DNA of 64,000 nucleotides from the NCBI GenBank assembly GCA_040387375.1, contig JAZKDW010000003.1:1-64000 (forward strand), read 5' to 3'. The notes beneath the pieces are model-generated. The model worked only from the letters and a program-made list of their open reading frames with translations, ran no database searches and had not been told where the DNA came from. This DNA is from JAZKDW01 sp040387375. Lineage in GTDB: Bacteria > Pseudomonadota > Gammaproteobacteria > Burkholderiales > Burkholderiaceae_D. Of this stretch, positions 26,653 to 35,334 are shown piece by piece. A program made the translations under genes and the position numbers. Every line of letters starts with the position of its first letter. Positions within the stretch are counted from its first letter, which is position 1.

Positions 26653-27444
26653 ATGGACCGACTCGCAGATCAGGTAGTGCTGGTTACCGGCGGCGCCAAG
26701 GGCATTGGCCGCGCGGTGGTCGACCGCTTCATTGCGGAAGGCGCACGCGTGGTTGCAATCGATCTTGATGCCGCCAGCCTGCTGACGCTGAAAGAGCGCC
26801 ACGCGGATGCGGTGGAGACTGTCACCGGCGATGTGACCGTGCATGCGACGCATGCGCAAGCGGTTGCGGTCGCGATCGCGCGTTTCGGCCGGCTTGACTG
26901 CTATATCGGCAATGCCGGCATCTGGGACTGGTATAAACGCATCGATCGCATGGAGGCCGGCCTGATCCCGGCAGTGTTTGATGAAGTGTTCCGGATCAAT
27001 GTGCTGGCCAACATGCTGGGTATAAACGCATCGATCGGCGAAATCACGAAAAGCCGCGGCAGCTACATCTTCACCGTATCGCCGGCCGGCTTTTATGCCG
27101 GCGGCGGCGGCGTACTGTACACCGCATCCAAGCATGCGCTGGTGGGAATGATCCGGCAGCTGGCCGCAGAACATGCGCCGGACGTGCGCGTCAATGGCGT
27201 CGCGCCGGGAGGCTCGATCACCGACCTCGCGGGGCCGAAGGCATTACAGCTGGAAGAGCGGCGCATTTCCAATGATCCGCGGCTCAAAGCAATGATCGAA
27301 GCCGGCACGCCGCTGAAAAAACTGTGGCGTCCTGAAGATCACACCGGCCATTACGTGCTGCTTGCGTCGCGCAGCGATTCGCCGGCAACCACCGCTGCGA
27401 TACTGCACAGCGATGGCGGACTGGAGATACGGGGTGCCGGATGA
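26653..27444 (+). CDS. cis-dihydrodiol dehydrogenase (BphB-like SDR)
   Basis: A 263-aa short-chain dehydrogenase that should rearomatise the cis-dihydrodiol to a catechol with NAD+. The cofactor loop is VTGGAKGIGRA and the catalytic residues are Ser143, Tyr156 and Lys160 (YTASK). The stretch VSPAGFYAGGGGVLYTASKHALVG, and RVNGVAPGGSITDLAGP further on, are specific to the BphB/NahB group. It begins five bases after the beta subunit and ends the seven-gene run. Confidence 0.9.
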   Translation: MDRLADQVVLVTGGAKGIGRAVVDRFIAEGARVVAIDLDAASLLTLKERHADAVETVTGDVTVHATHAQAVAVAIARFGRLDCYIGNAGIWDWYKRIDRMEAGLIPAVFDEVFRINVLANMLGINASIGEITKSRGSYIFTVSPAGFYAGGGGVLYTASKHALVGMIRQLAAEHAPDVRVNGVAPGGSITDLAGPKALQLEERRISNDPRLKAMIEAGTPLKKLWRPEDHTGHYVLLASRSDSPATTAAILHSDGGLEIRGAG

Positions 27445-27585
27445 ACGCAGGGAATGAATGTGCAGCAGAAGGTGCAGTAACGATGCTGGGCCCTGGCCTG
27501 GGCCTGCATCGAAAGTAAAATTTATGACTTGGGCAAGCATCAGTTCCAACCGCAGTGAAATCTAAAAACGGACGAAGGAGACAAG

Positions 27586-28758
27586 ATGAAAAAGGCAATT
27601 CTACGAGTGATGGCGGGTGCGATCGCGCTGACTGGCGCTGGCCTGGCCGGCGCGCAGCAGGTACGCGGGGTGTACCCCGATAAAATCGTATTCGGCATGA
27701 TGACCGATCTGAGCGGTCCGGTCGCCAACGTCGGCGTGGCGCAATCGAATGCGATCCGGATGCGATTCGAAGAAGCCAACCTGCGTGGCGGCGTTCACGG
27801 ACGCAAGCTGGAACTGGTGGTGGAAGACATGGCATACCAGGTGCCGAAAGCGGTGCAGGCGGCCAATAAGCTCATCAATCGCGACAATGTATTCGCAATG
27901 ATCGCATCGATGGCGTCCGGCCCGACCAATGCGGTGCTGCCGGCGCAGATTGCCGCCAATGTGCCGAGCGTGTTCCCGAATGCCGCCAGCCGATCGATGT
28001 TCGAACCCTTTCACAAGCTCAAGTTCGCATCGATCGTAACGTATGACGACCAGGCGCGCACGGCGGTCAAATGGATGGCCGCCAACCGGAATGTGAAAAA
28101 GGCCTGCGTGCTGGCAATCAAGAGCGACATGGGCGACGAAGTCGTACAGGGCGTCGAAGCCGCAAGCAAGCAGTTGCGCCTGGGTCCGGTGGAGGTTGCC
28201 TATCACAAGCCTAGCGATGTCGAGTTTTCATCGGCGGTTCTGAAGATGAAGGAAGCCGGCTGCGGCGGCCTGGTGCTGGCTACGCTGGCGCGCGATACTG
28301 TGGGCATTCTGTCCGCGGTCAAGGCGCAGCGCTGGGATATCCCCGTGATTGGCGCGGCGGCGACGCAAGAGCCGGCCGTGGTGGATGCGCCGGGGGGCAT
28401 CGCCGAAGGCTTCATGGTGATGAGTCTGATGAATACCGCGTATGTCGACGATGCGAACAAGACTGCGGCCGAATGGGTCAAGCGCTACGAAGCCAAATAC
28501 AAGGTGAATCCGAGCGTGTATGGCCAATGGGCGTACCGCTGGGCCGATCTAGTGGTGCTGGGCTTGCAGAACGCCGGCAAAAACCTGAATGTCGATAACT
28601 TTATCGGCGGCCTGGAGCAGATCAAGGACTATCAGGATATTTTTGGCAGCCCGAAACTGAGCTTCGGTCCAAACAATCACATGGGCGCGACCGCGCTGAC
28701 CCTGGTGGCAGTCAAGAACGGACGTTTTGTAAAAGCGTCCGATCCGCTGACCTTCTGA
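27586..28758 (+). CDS. ABC importer substrate-binding protein
   Basis: A 390-aa periplasmic binding protein of the LivJ/Peripla_BP_6 type with a signal peptide of about 22 residues (ending AGLAGAQQ). The mature start reads DKIVFGMMTDLSGPVANVG. This branch is often coupled to aromatic-acid uptake. GAAGGAGA precedes the ATG. It lies 141 bases after the dehydrogenase. Its membrane partners livHMGF are 1.2 kb further on, beyond the divergent regulator, so binding protein and permeases are split between two operons. Confidence 0.88.
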   Translation: MKKAILRVMAGAIALTGAGLAGAQQVRGVYPDKIVFGMMTDLSGPVANVGVAQSNAIRMRFEEANLRGGVHGRKLELVVEDMAYQVPKAVQAANKLINRDNVFAMIASMASGPTNAVLPAQIAANVPSVFPNAASRSMFEPFHKLKFASIVTYDDQARTAVKWMAANRNVKKACVLAIKSDMGDEVVQGVEAASKQLRLGPVEVAYHKPSDVEFSSAVLKMKEAGCGGLVLATLARDTVGILSAVKAQRWDIPVIGAAATQEPAVVDAPGGIAEGFMVMSLMNTAYVDDANKTAAEWVKRYEAKYKVNPSVYGQWAYRWADLVVLGLQNAGKNLNVDNFIGGLEQIKDYQDIFGSPKLSFGPNNHMGATALTLVAVKNGRFVKASDPLTF

Positions 28759-28770
28759 ACGCAGGCCCAA

Positions 28771-28814
28771 CGCGTCGACAGGCATCAGGATTACCCGCGA
28801 TGCCAGTCGACGCG
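28771..28814. terminator. Hairpin between convergent genes
   Basis: CGCGTCGAC-A-GGCATC pairs with GATGCC-A-GTCGACGCG around a 12-base loop, giving a 15-bp stem with one A-A mismatch. It lies between the convergent binding-protein and TetR genes. No T run is present, so it may block read-through or stabilise 3' ends rather than be a classic intrinsic terminator. Confidence 0.6.
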
Positions 28815-28823
28815 GCTGTGGAA

Positions 28824-29510
28824 TTACAGATCCGGCGCCGCTTTGCCGTTCTCCCGCGGCGCCTTCGGCTTCGGCTCGTCCGGCGCCGGCGCACTACTTC
28901 CCAGTAATAACTCTTCCACCGCGCGATGGACATTCAGCTGCTCGGGCGGATGGCCGCTTTGCTGGAAGATATTGCGTCCGACCAGATAAGCGGAATACAT
29001 CGTTGCACGGACCTTCGCATCGAATGCCGAAAATCCGATTTCCCGGAACAGCTTCGCGATATATTTTTCCCTCTGGGCGTCAATAGCCTGCACTACCTCG
29101 GCCACAGCCTGATCGCGGCGCGACCAGGCGCGAATCGCCAGCTCCAGCGGCCCGCCAGGCGTATCGGGCACCCTGACGGTCGACAATCGGTACAAGGTGC
29201 GCAAGCGCTCTTCCGGGCCTTTGCCGCCGCCTTCGAGCCGCGTGATCACATTGGTGGTCGCTGATTTTTCCCACGTTTCCAGAATTGCGTTCAGGAGTTC
29301 CTGCCGGCTGGAAAAGTAAGAATAAAAACTCCCCTTGGTGATACCCAGATCGATCGCCAGCACTTCGACCCGCACGCCATCGATGCTTTTCTTCACCAGC
29401 GCATCCATAGCCGCAGCAATCCAGTCTTCCCGTGTCAGCCTGGTATTGGGCCCGCGTGCTCGCGCGGGCTTTTGCGTATCGGCTACGGTCTTGTCATCTT
29501 TCTTTGCCAT
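28824..29510 (-). CDS. TetR-family transcriptional regulator
   Basis: A 228-aa regulator. It has a charged N-terminal arm, then a TetR helix-turn-helix (LAIDLGITKGSFYSYFSSRQELLNAI, about residues 50-80) and a helical ligand domain. The proline- and lysine-rich tail (residues 205-228) is unusual. It is divergent from livHMGF, with a perfect palindrome in the shared promoter and two imperfect copies before the degradation operons, so it most likely represses the whole aromatic block until an intermediate binds. Confidence 0.88.
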   Translation of the reverse strand: MAKKDDKTVADTQKPARARGPNTRLTREDWIAAAMDALVKKSIDGVRVEVLAIDLGITKGSFYSYFSSRQELLNAILETWEKSATTNVITRLEGGGKGPEERLRTLYRLSTVRVPDTPGGPLELAIRAWSRRDQAVAEVVQAIDAQREKYIAKLFREIGFSAFDAKVRATMYSAYLVGRNIFQQSGHPPEQLNVHRAVEELLLGSSAPAPDEPKPKAPRENGKAAPDL

Positions 29511-29664
29511 GAGATTTTCTTATAAATCATCGGTTGCAAACGGAGTTCCGCCGCCGATGCGCATCCTGTGCCATTGAATCAATTCTATCGGTTCTTGCGC
29601 GCTCGCCAAAATCCTTTTTACAATCGCCAGCTTCACCGGCCAGCGGCGAAGAAAAATATGTTGC

Positions 29665-29686
29665 AAACATACTGTTACGTATGTTT
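29665..29686. promoter_or_regulatory. TetR-type operator, site C (perfect)
   Basis: AAACATAC-TGTTAC-GTATGTTT is a perfect 8-base inverted repeat with a six-base spacer. It lies 155 bases upstream of the TetR start and 266 bases upstream of livH in the divergent promoter region. Confidence 0.75.
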
Positions 29687-29707
29687 TAATAATGTGCCGT
29701 TTGTTCA

Positions 29708-29763
29708 TACAAGAACATTAATACAAGAACGTTAATACAAGAACGTTAATACAAGAACGTAAA
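29708..29763. repeat. Four tandem 14-bp repeats in the divergent promoter
   Basis: The unit TACAAGAACGTTAA occurs four times head to tail. Units 2 and 3 are identical, unit 1 has one change (ACATTAA) and unit 4 ends ACGTAAA. It sits 22 bases from the perfect TetR-type operator. Confidence 0.9.
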
Positions 29764-29806
29764 TGCCAGCATTACATTCCTCGTTCACGAGGAGAGCGGG
29801 GGAGAC

Positions 29807-29851
29807 ATGCAAAACACAGCTGCATCCTGCTTGAGTCGATTGCGATCCTGA
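29807..29851 (+). CDS. Possible 14-aa leader peptide
   Basis: A short frame (MQNTAASCLSRLRS) follows a strong ribosome site (GGGGGAG) and ends 100 bases before livH. It may be a leader or a chance frame. The only support is the ribosome site and the position in the operon leader. Confidence 0.25.
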   Translation: MQNTAASCLSRLRS

Positions 29852-29951
29852 CGCGCGCCGCTGCCGCCGGCGCGGCGCCGATTCCGGTCCGCCATCCGCT
29901 TGCGCCGACCGCCTCGGGAATGAATGTCGCTGGTTTCAAGAGGAGATAGAT

Positions 29952-30821
29952 GTGTTCTCATTGCTGCAAACCATCATCACAGGGGTCTCGGTCGGTTGCA
30001 TCTACGCGCTGATCGCCCTGGGATTCGTGCTCATCTACAAAGCGACCGAGATGGTCAATTTCGCGCAAGGCGAGTTGATGATGCTGGGCGCCTATATCGG
30101 TCTTGCCATTTTCAGCGCCGGCTTCGGCTTTGGCGTCACGCTGGCCGGCACGGTCCTTGCCATGTTCATCGGCGGTTATCTGCTCGACAAGCTGTTGCTG
30201 CGCAAGGTGCTGGGGGAGCCGCAATTCGTCGTGGTTATCCTGACCATCGGCCTGAGCCTGATCTTGCGCGGTGTCGCCGGGACGATCTGGGGCGCCGAGA
30301 CCCGCAACTTCAATTTCCCTTTTTCGGTTGGCTCCGAAGTCTGGTTCGGGCTGCTGCTCCCGAAAAAGCACCTGGCAATCATCGCTGCCGCGGCAGTGCT
30401 GTTCACCGGGCTCTATTTCCTGTTCGCCAAAACCCGCATCGGCATTGCCATGCAGGGCACGTCGCAAAACCAGCTGGCTGCCAATTATGTCGGCATTCCG
30501 GTCAAGCGCATGTTCTCGCTGATTTGGGCCATCTCGGCGGCGGTCGCGGGCGTGGCCGGGATATTCGTTGCACCGGTCCTGCTGGTCGATCCTAACATGG
30601 GCATTTTCGCGCTCAACGCTTTCGCAGCAGCGGTGCTGGGCGGCTTCGGCTCGCTCCCCGGCGCTGTCGCCGGCGGCATCATCATCGGCGTCGTACAGCA
30701 ACTCGCCAGTTTCTATGCGCCGCAGGGCTGGGGAGATGCCGCGCCGTGGCTGCTGATGCTGGCCGTGCTGATCGTATCGAAAGAAGGGTTGTTCGGCCGC
30801 GTAGGCCAGAAGAAAGTATAA
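29952..30821 (+). CDS. livH: ABC importer permease LivH type
   Basis: A 289-aa inner-membrane permease with about eight hydrophobic segments. GVSVGCIYALIALGFVLIYKATEMVNFAQGELMMLGAY is the classic LivH opening, and the coupling segment is RIGIAMQGTSQNQLAANYVGI. The start is GTG at 29952, five bases after AGGAGA. An out-of-frame ATG overlaps it. It is first in the livHMGF-ligase-oxidoreductase operon, two bases ahead of livM. Confidence 0.88.
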   Translation: MFSLLQTIITGVSVGCIYALIALGFVLIYKATEMVNFAQGELMMLGAYIGLAIFSAGFGFGVTLAGTVLAMFIGGYLLDKLLLRKVLGEPQFVVVILTIGLSLILRGVAGTIWGAETRNFNFPFSVGSEVWFGLLLPKKHLAIIAAAAVLFTGLYFLFAKTRIGIAMQGTSQNQLAANYVGIPVKRMFSLIWAISAAVAGVAGIFVAPVLLVDPNMGIFALNAFAAAVLGGFGSLPGAVAGGIIIGVVQQLASFYAPQGWGDAAPWLLMLAVLIVSKEGLFGRVGQKKV

Positions 30822-30823
30822 AC

Positions 30824-31900
30824 ATGAGAATCATACAAAAAACATCATACGATCAGGACATCAGGATTTTCCCCGATTTCCGCGACGCCCTGCCCTATCT
30901 GTTCCTGATGGGCGCGCTGGCGATTGCCCCCTTCGTGCTCAACACGTTCTATATCAAGGAACTGGCTTACATCTTGATCCTGTCGATCGCCGGGATCGGC
31001 CTGATGCTGCTGGTCGGCTATACCGGCATGATCTCTCTCGGGCATGGCGCGATTCTCGGTCTGGGCGCGTACCTGCATACTTTTTTCCTGGTCAAGGGCC
31101 TGCATGTGTCGGTCTCGCTCGTGCTGACCGTATTTATCACGGCTGGCGTATCGGCATTGATTGCAGCGCCCGCATTGCGCCTGTCCGGAATGTATCTGGC
31201 GATTGCAACGCTGGCGATTTCGATGCTGTTCGAGGAAGTGTTTACCCAGTGGGATAGCTTTACCGGCGGCATCCAGGGCGTCGCCGTGCCGCAGGTGACG
31301 CTGGGTGGCATCCCATTGCTCGATCCAGTCGTGTTCTATTTCATCTGCCTGGCATTCGCAGTGCTCAGTTTCCTGGTCGCGAAAAACCTGCTGCGCACCC
31401 GCACCGGACGGGCCTGGATCGCGTTGCGCGATTCGGAAGTGGCCGCTAAAAGCATGGGCATCAGCGCCACCCGCTACAAGATCACCGCGTTCGCGATTTC
31501 ATCCGGCTTTACCGGCCTGGCGGGAGCGCTGATGGCGCATTACATGGGTTTCCTTTCGCCCGACTCGTTCAACTATCTGCTGTCAATCCAGCTGCTGATC
31601 CTGATCGTGGTGGGCGGCGTCGGCACACTGCAGGGCGCAGCGCTGGGGGCAATCTTCGTCGGCATGCTGCCGCTGCTTACCGCCTGGATCAAGGATCATT
31701 TCCCTGGCGGCTTCGGCGCCATGCCGAGCTTCCAGACCGTGCTCTTCGGCGTCATCCTGGTGGCGGTCATCATTTGGGAGCCGCGCGGACTGTACGGGCG
31801 CTGGCTGAAGGTCAAATACTTCTTCGAAGTATTCCCGACTTATCGCAAGGCGACCTACTCGCGTCAGAAGACGTTCATGAAATCGGAGCGTGTACGATGA
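30824..31900 (+). CDS. livM: ABC importer permease LivM type
   Basis: A 358-aa permease with about nine to ten hydrophobic stretches. LLVGYTGMISLGHGAILGLGAY and the coupling motif GRAWIALRDSEVAAKSMGI identify LivM. The ATG at 30824 follows the livH stop by two bases. A frame reaching back to 30746 is not the start. The 35-residue cytoplasmic tail is longer than in the first importer. Its stop overlaps livG (ATGA). Confidence 0.88.
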   Translation: MRIIQKTSYDQDIRIFPDFRDALPYLFLMGALAIAPFVLNTFYIKELAYILILSIAGIGLMLLVGYTGMISLGHGAILGLGAYLHTFFLVKGLHVSVSLVLTVFITAGVSALIAAPALRLSGMYLAIATLAISMLFEEVFTQWDSFTGGIQGVAVPQVTLGGIPLLDPVVFYFICLAFAVLSFLVAKNLLRTRTGRAWIALRDSEVAAKSMGISATRYKITAFAISSGFTGLAGALMAHYMGFLSPDSFNYLLSIQLLILIVVGGVGTLQGAALGAIFVGMLPLLTAWIKDHFPGGFGAMPSFQTVLFGVILVAVIIWEPRGLYGRWLKVKYFFEVFPTYRKATYSRQKTFMKSERVR

Positions 31901-32661
31901 GCATTCTGAGCGTGCGGGGGCTGACCATACAGCTAGGCGGCGTAACTGCGGTCAAGGATCTGAGCTTCGATGTGAAGCCGCATGAAATTTTCAGCATCAT
32001 CGGGCCGAACGGCGCCGGAAAAACCACGACGCTGAACATGATCAGCCGGCTCTACAATCCGTCAAGCGGCAGCATCTCGCTGAACGGCGAAGACATCACC
32101 CAGCGCGCGGCGCACGAGGTTGCCTTCATGGGTCTGGCGCGCACATTCCAGAACATCGAGTTGTTCGAACATGCGAGCGTGCTGCAAAACCTGCTGATGG
32201 GACGGCACGCGCCGACCGGCGGCTCGCTCCTGGGCGACATGATGTTCTGGCCGGCAGCCAGGAAGCGCGAGCGCGAAAACAGGAAGGCCGCGGAAGAAAT
32301 AATCGATTTCCTTGAAATCGAACGTTATCGCAATGCGACCGTCGCCGGCCTGCCATATGGCGTGCGCAAGCAGATCGAACTGGCACGTGCGCTGTGCATG
32401 CGCCCGCGGCTGTTGCTGCTGGATGAGCCATGCTCGGGACTCAATCCGGAAGAGCGACGCGACATGGCTTTCTGGATCACGGACATCCGCGATCTGCTGG
32501 GGATATCCATCATTCTGATCGAGCATGACATGGCGGTCGTCGGCAAGGTGTCCGACCGGGTTCTCGCGCTTAACTATGGAGAGGTAATGGCGTTAGGCAC
32601 ACCGGCTGAAGTGCAGAAAAATCCTATGGTGATCAAGGCTTATCTGGGGGGCGACGCATGA
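31897..32661 (+). CDS. livG: ABC importer ATPase LivG type
   Basis: A 254-aa ATP-binding subunit with a full motif set: GPNGAGKTT, ARTFQNIELF (Q-loop), the LPYG-type signature LPYGVRKQIELARAL, LLLLDEPCSGLN (Walker B) and LIEHDM (switch His). Unlike the LivG of the hydantoinase operon, its signature is normal. ATGA overlaps join it to livM and livF. Confidence 0.9.
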   Translation: MSILSVRGLTIQLGGVTAVKDLSFDVKPHEIFSIIGPNGAGKTTTLNMISRLYNPSSGSISLNGEDITQRAAHEVAFMGLARTFQNIELFEHASVLQNLLMGRHAPTGGSLLGDMMFWPAARKRERENRKAAEEIIDFLEIERYRNATVAGLPYGVRKQIELARALCMRPRLLLLDEPCSGLNPEERRDMAFWITDIRDLLGISIILIEHDMAVVGKVSDRVLALNYGEVMALGTPAEVQKNPMVIKAYLGGDA

Positions 32662-33431
32662 GCACGCCGATTCTCGAGGTCTCCAATCTTGAAACCTACT
32701 ATGGCCCCATCATGGCAATCCGGGGCGTGTCGTTGCAGGTGCTCCCGGGACAGGTCGTTGCAGTACTGGGCGCCAACGGCGCCGGCAAGACGACGCTTCT
32801 CAAAACCATTTCCGGCATTCTCGATCCGCGCAAGGGATCGGTGCTGTTTGAAGGAAAACCGATTCATGCAAACGACCCTGACCTGATCGTGCGCAACGGC
32901 CTGAGTCAGGTGCCGGAAGGCAGAGAAGTATTTCCTTTCCTTAGCGTGCGCGACAATCTGAAGCTGGGCGCGTTCATCCGGCGCGATGCCGACGGCATCC
33001 GCCAGGACATCGAACGCCAGCTCGATTATTTCCCGCGCCTGCGCCAGCGCGAGAAAACCGCGGCAGGCCTGATGTCTGGCGGCGAGCAGCAGATGCTGGC
33101 AATTGCGCGCGCATTGATGGCGTGTCCCAAACTGCTGCTGCTGGACGAACCTTCGCTCGGTCTGTCGCCGGCGCTGGTCAAGGAAATATTCATCATAATC
33201 AAACGCATCCGCAGTGAACAGAATATCGCGATCCTCGTGGTCGAGCAGAATGCGGCAATGGCACTGTCCGTTGCCGACTACGGCTACATCATGGAAAACG
33301 GCCGGGTTGTCACCGATGGCGCGGCCAGCGTGTTGCTCGAAAAGGACGACGTGAAACAATCCTATCTGGGCCTGCATGGCGAAGGCATACGCGGCGAGCG
33401 GCGCTGGAAGCAAAGGAAGACCTGGCGATGA
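32658..33431 (+). CDS. livF: ABC importer ATPase LivF type
   Basis: A 257-aa second ATPase with GANGAGKTT, VPEGREVFPFLSVRDNL, MSGGEQQMLAIARAL and LLLDEPSLGL. A basic C-terminal extension (GERRWKQRKTWR) goes beyond the usual LivF end. Its stop overlaps the CoA ligase start (ATGA), tying uptake to CoA activation of the imported acid. Confidence 0.9.
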   Translation: MSTPILEVSNLETYYGPIMAIRGVSLQVLPGQVVAVLGANGAGKTTLLKTISGILDPRKGSVLFEGKPIHANDPDLIVRNGLSQVPEGREVFPFLSVRDNLKLGAFIRRDADGIRQDIERQLDYFPRLRQREKTAAGLMSGGEQQMLAIARALMACPKLLLLDEPSLGLSPALVKEIFIIIKRIRSEQNIAILVVEQNAAMALSVADYGYIMENGRVVTDGAASVLLEKDDVKQSYLGLHGEGIRGERRWKQRKTWR

Positions 33432-35266
33432 ACGCACCGACAATAACCGCAGCGCCGGCACTGCACGATACAAAGACTTTCGCACGCCATTTCTGGTCGC
33501 GCACCATCGAGTGGAACGACCGCGTCGCGCTACGCGAAAAGCATCTGGGAGTCTGGCGTGAATTCACATGGGCGGACTACGGCGCGCGCGCCCGGCGCAT
33601 CGGCATGGCCTTGCGCTCGCTCGGCGTCAGCCACGGCGAATCCGTCACCATCATGTCCGAGAGCCGGCCCGAGTGGCTATTTTTGCAGATGGGCGCGCAG
33701 GGCATAGGGGCGATTTCGGTCGGCGTCTACACCACCGATTCGGCCGAGCAGGTCCATTTTCTGCTGTCGGACAGCCGCGCTGTGGTTCATATTGTCGAGA
33801 ACGACGAACAGCTCGACAAGATTCTGGAAGTACGCGACCGCCTCCCGCATTTGCGCAAGATCATCCTGATCGATCCGAAAGGCCTGGATCGTTTCGAAGA
33901 CCCGCAGGTACTGACCCTAACCGCATTCGAGGCGCTGGGCCAGCAGCATGAAGCGCTGCATCCCGGCGAGTGGGAGCAGCTGCTGGCGCACGGCCGGGCC
34001 GAAGATACCGCAATGCTGATCTATACCTCGGGCACCACCGGCCTGCCGAAGGGCGTGATGCTGACGCATGCGAACCTGACCTCGCAGTTTTTCGGCTGGG
34101 ATGAACTCTGGAAAATGAATCCGGGCGAAAACCAGTTGTGCTTCCTGCCGCTGTGCCATGTCGCGGAGCAGCTGTTTTCGGTGATCATGCCGATGCACTG
34201 GGGCTCGCTGGTCAATTTCGCCGAAGCGCCCGAGACACTCGCGGAAAACATGCGGGAAGTATCGCCGCACGCGTTCCTGGCGGTGCCGCGGGTATGGGAG
34301 AAATTTTTCAGCTCGATCGAACTGCTGATGAAGGATGCGACCTGGATCGGCAAGAAGATCTACGAATGGGGCATGCGCATCGGGTACCGCGTGGCTGACC
34401 TGAAGCTGGCGCGCAAGCCGGTGCCGCCGACGCTGCGCGTTTTTTATTTTCTGGCGGCACTGATCGTCCTGCGCCCAGTCAAGACCCTGCTCGGCCTGGA
34501 GAGGACGCACTTCACCATCACCGGCGCGGCCCCGAGCTCCCCGGAAATGATTCGCTGGTATGTCGCGCTCGGCGTGCCGATGCGGGAAGCCTATGGCATG
34601 AGTGAAGCCACCGGCCTGATCTGCATGCCGCCTGTAGATGACTACCGGCTGGGTTATGTCGGTGTCAGCAGCGAGCATGTCAAAGTCAGGATTTCCGGCG
34701 AAGGTGAAATTCTGCTGAAAGGCCCGAACGTCTTCAAGGGTTATTACAACCTGCCTGAAGTGAGCGCAAATGCATTCACCGAAGATGGCTGGTTTCGCAC
34801 TGGCGATGTTGGCCAGATCGACAACGGCCAGGTGAAGATCACCGACCGCCTGAAGGACATCATCATTACCTCGGGCGGCAAGAATGTGACACCGTCACTG
34901 ATCGAAAGCGAACTGAAGTTCAGCTCCTACATTACCGATGCCGTGGTAATCGGCGACAAGCGCAAATACCTGACCTGCCTGATCATGATCGATCTCGACA
35001 ACGTGTCCAAGTTCGCGCAGGACCATAACGTCCCGTTCACCGATTACCCTTCCCTGTGCCGGCGCCCGGAAGTGCTGGAACTGATCGAGGGTGAAGTGAA
35101 GCGCATCAACAGCAAGTTCGCGCGCGTCGAGCAGATCAAGAAATTCCGCCTGATCGATATTCAGCTGACCGCCGAGGATGATGAACTCACGCCGACCATG
35201 AAGCTGAAACGCAGCTTCGTGAACAAGAAATACAAACCGATGATCGAGTCCATGTACGACGAATAG
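33428..35266 (+). CDS. AMP-forming acyl-CoA synthetase
   Basis: A 612-aa ANL-superfamily ligase. The AMP-binding P-loop is MLIYTSGTTGLPKG, followed by GAAPSSPEMIRWY, EAYGMSEATGL and the hinge region DGWFRTGDVGQIDNGQVKITDRLKD. The length and the helical insertion (about residues 290-370) are those of the long-chain/bubblegum-like branch, as often found beside aromatic-acid Liv importers. It should form an acyl- or aryl-CoA with ATP. The substrate is unknown. The catalytic C-terminal Lys lies in the MKLKRSFVNKKYK region. Confidence 0.88.
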   Translation: MNAPTITAAPALHDTKTFARHFWSRTIEWNDRVALREKHLGVWREFTWADYGARARRIGMALRSLGVSHGESVTIMSESRPEWLFLQMGAQGIGAISVGVYTTDSAEQVHFLLSDSRAVVHIVENDEQLDKILEVRDRLPHLRKIILIDPKGLDRFEDPQVLTLTAFEALGQQHEALHPGEWEQLLAHGRAEDTAMLIYTSGTTGLPKGVMLTHANLTSQFFGWDELWKMNPGENQLCFLPLCHVAEQLFSVIMPMHWGSLVNFAEAPETLAENMREVSPHAFLAVPRVWEKFFSSIELLMKDATWIGKKIYEWGMRIGYRVADLKLARKPVPPTLRVFYFLAALIVLRPVKTLLGLERTHFTITGAAPSSPEMIRWYVALGVPMREAYGMSEATGLICMPPVDDYRLGYVGVSSEHVKVRISGEGEILLKGPNVFKGYYNLPEVSANAFTEDGWFRTGDVGQIDNGQVKITDRLKDIIITSGGKNVTPSLIESELKFSSYITDAVVIGDKRKYLTCLIMIDLDNVSKFAQDHNVPFTDYPSLCRRPEVLELIEGEVKRINSKFARVEQIKKFRLIDIQLTAEDDELTPTMKLKRSFVNKKYKPMIESMYDE

Positions 35267-35334
35267 CCGGACGTGGATCCGGTTGGCGTGCGGAACTTGA
35301 TGCAGCAATTTACTCTACCGAGAGGGTGCACTGA

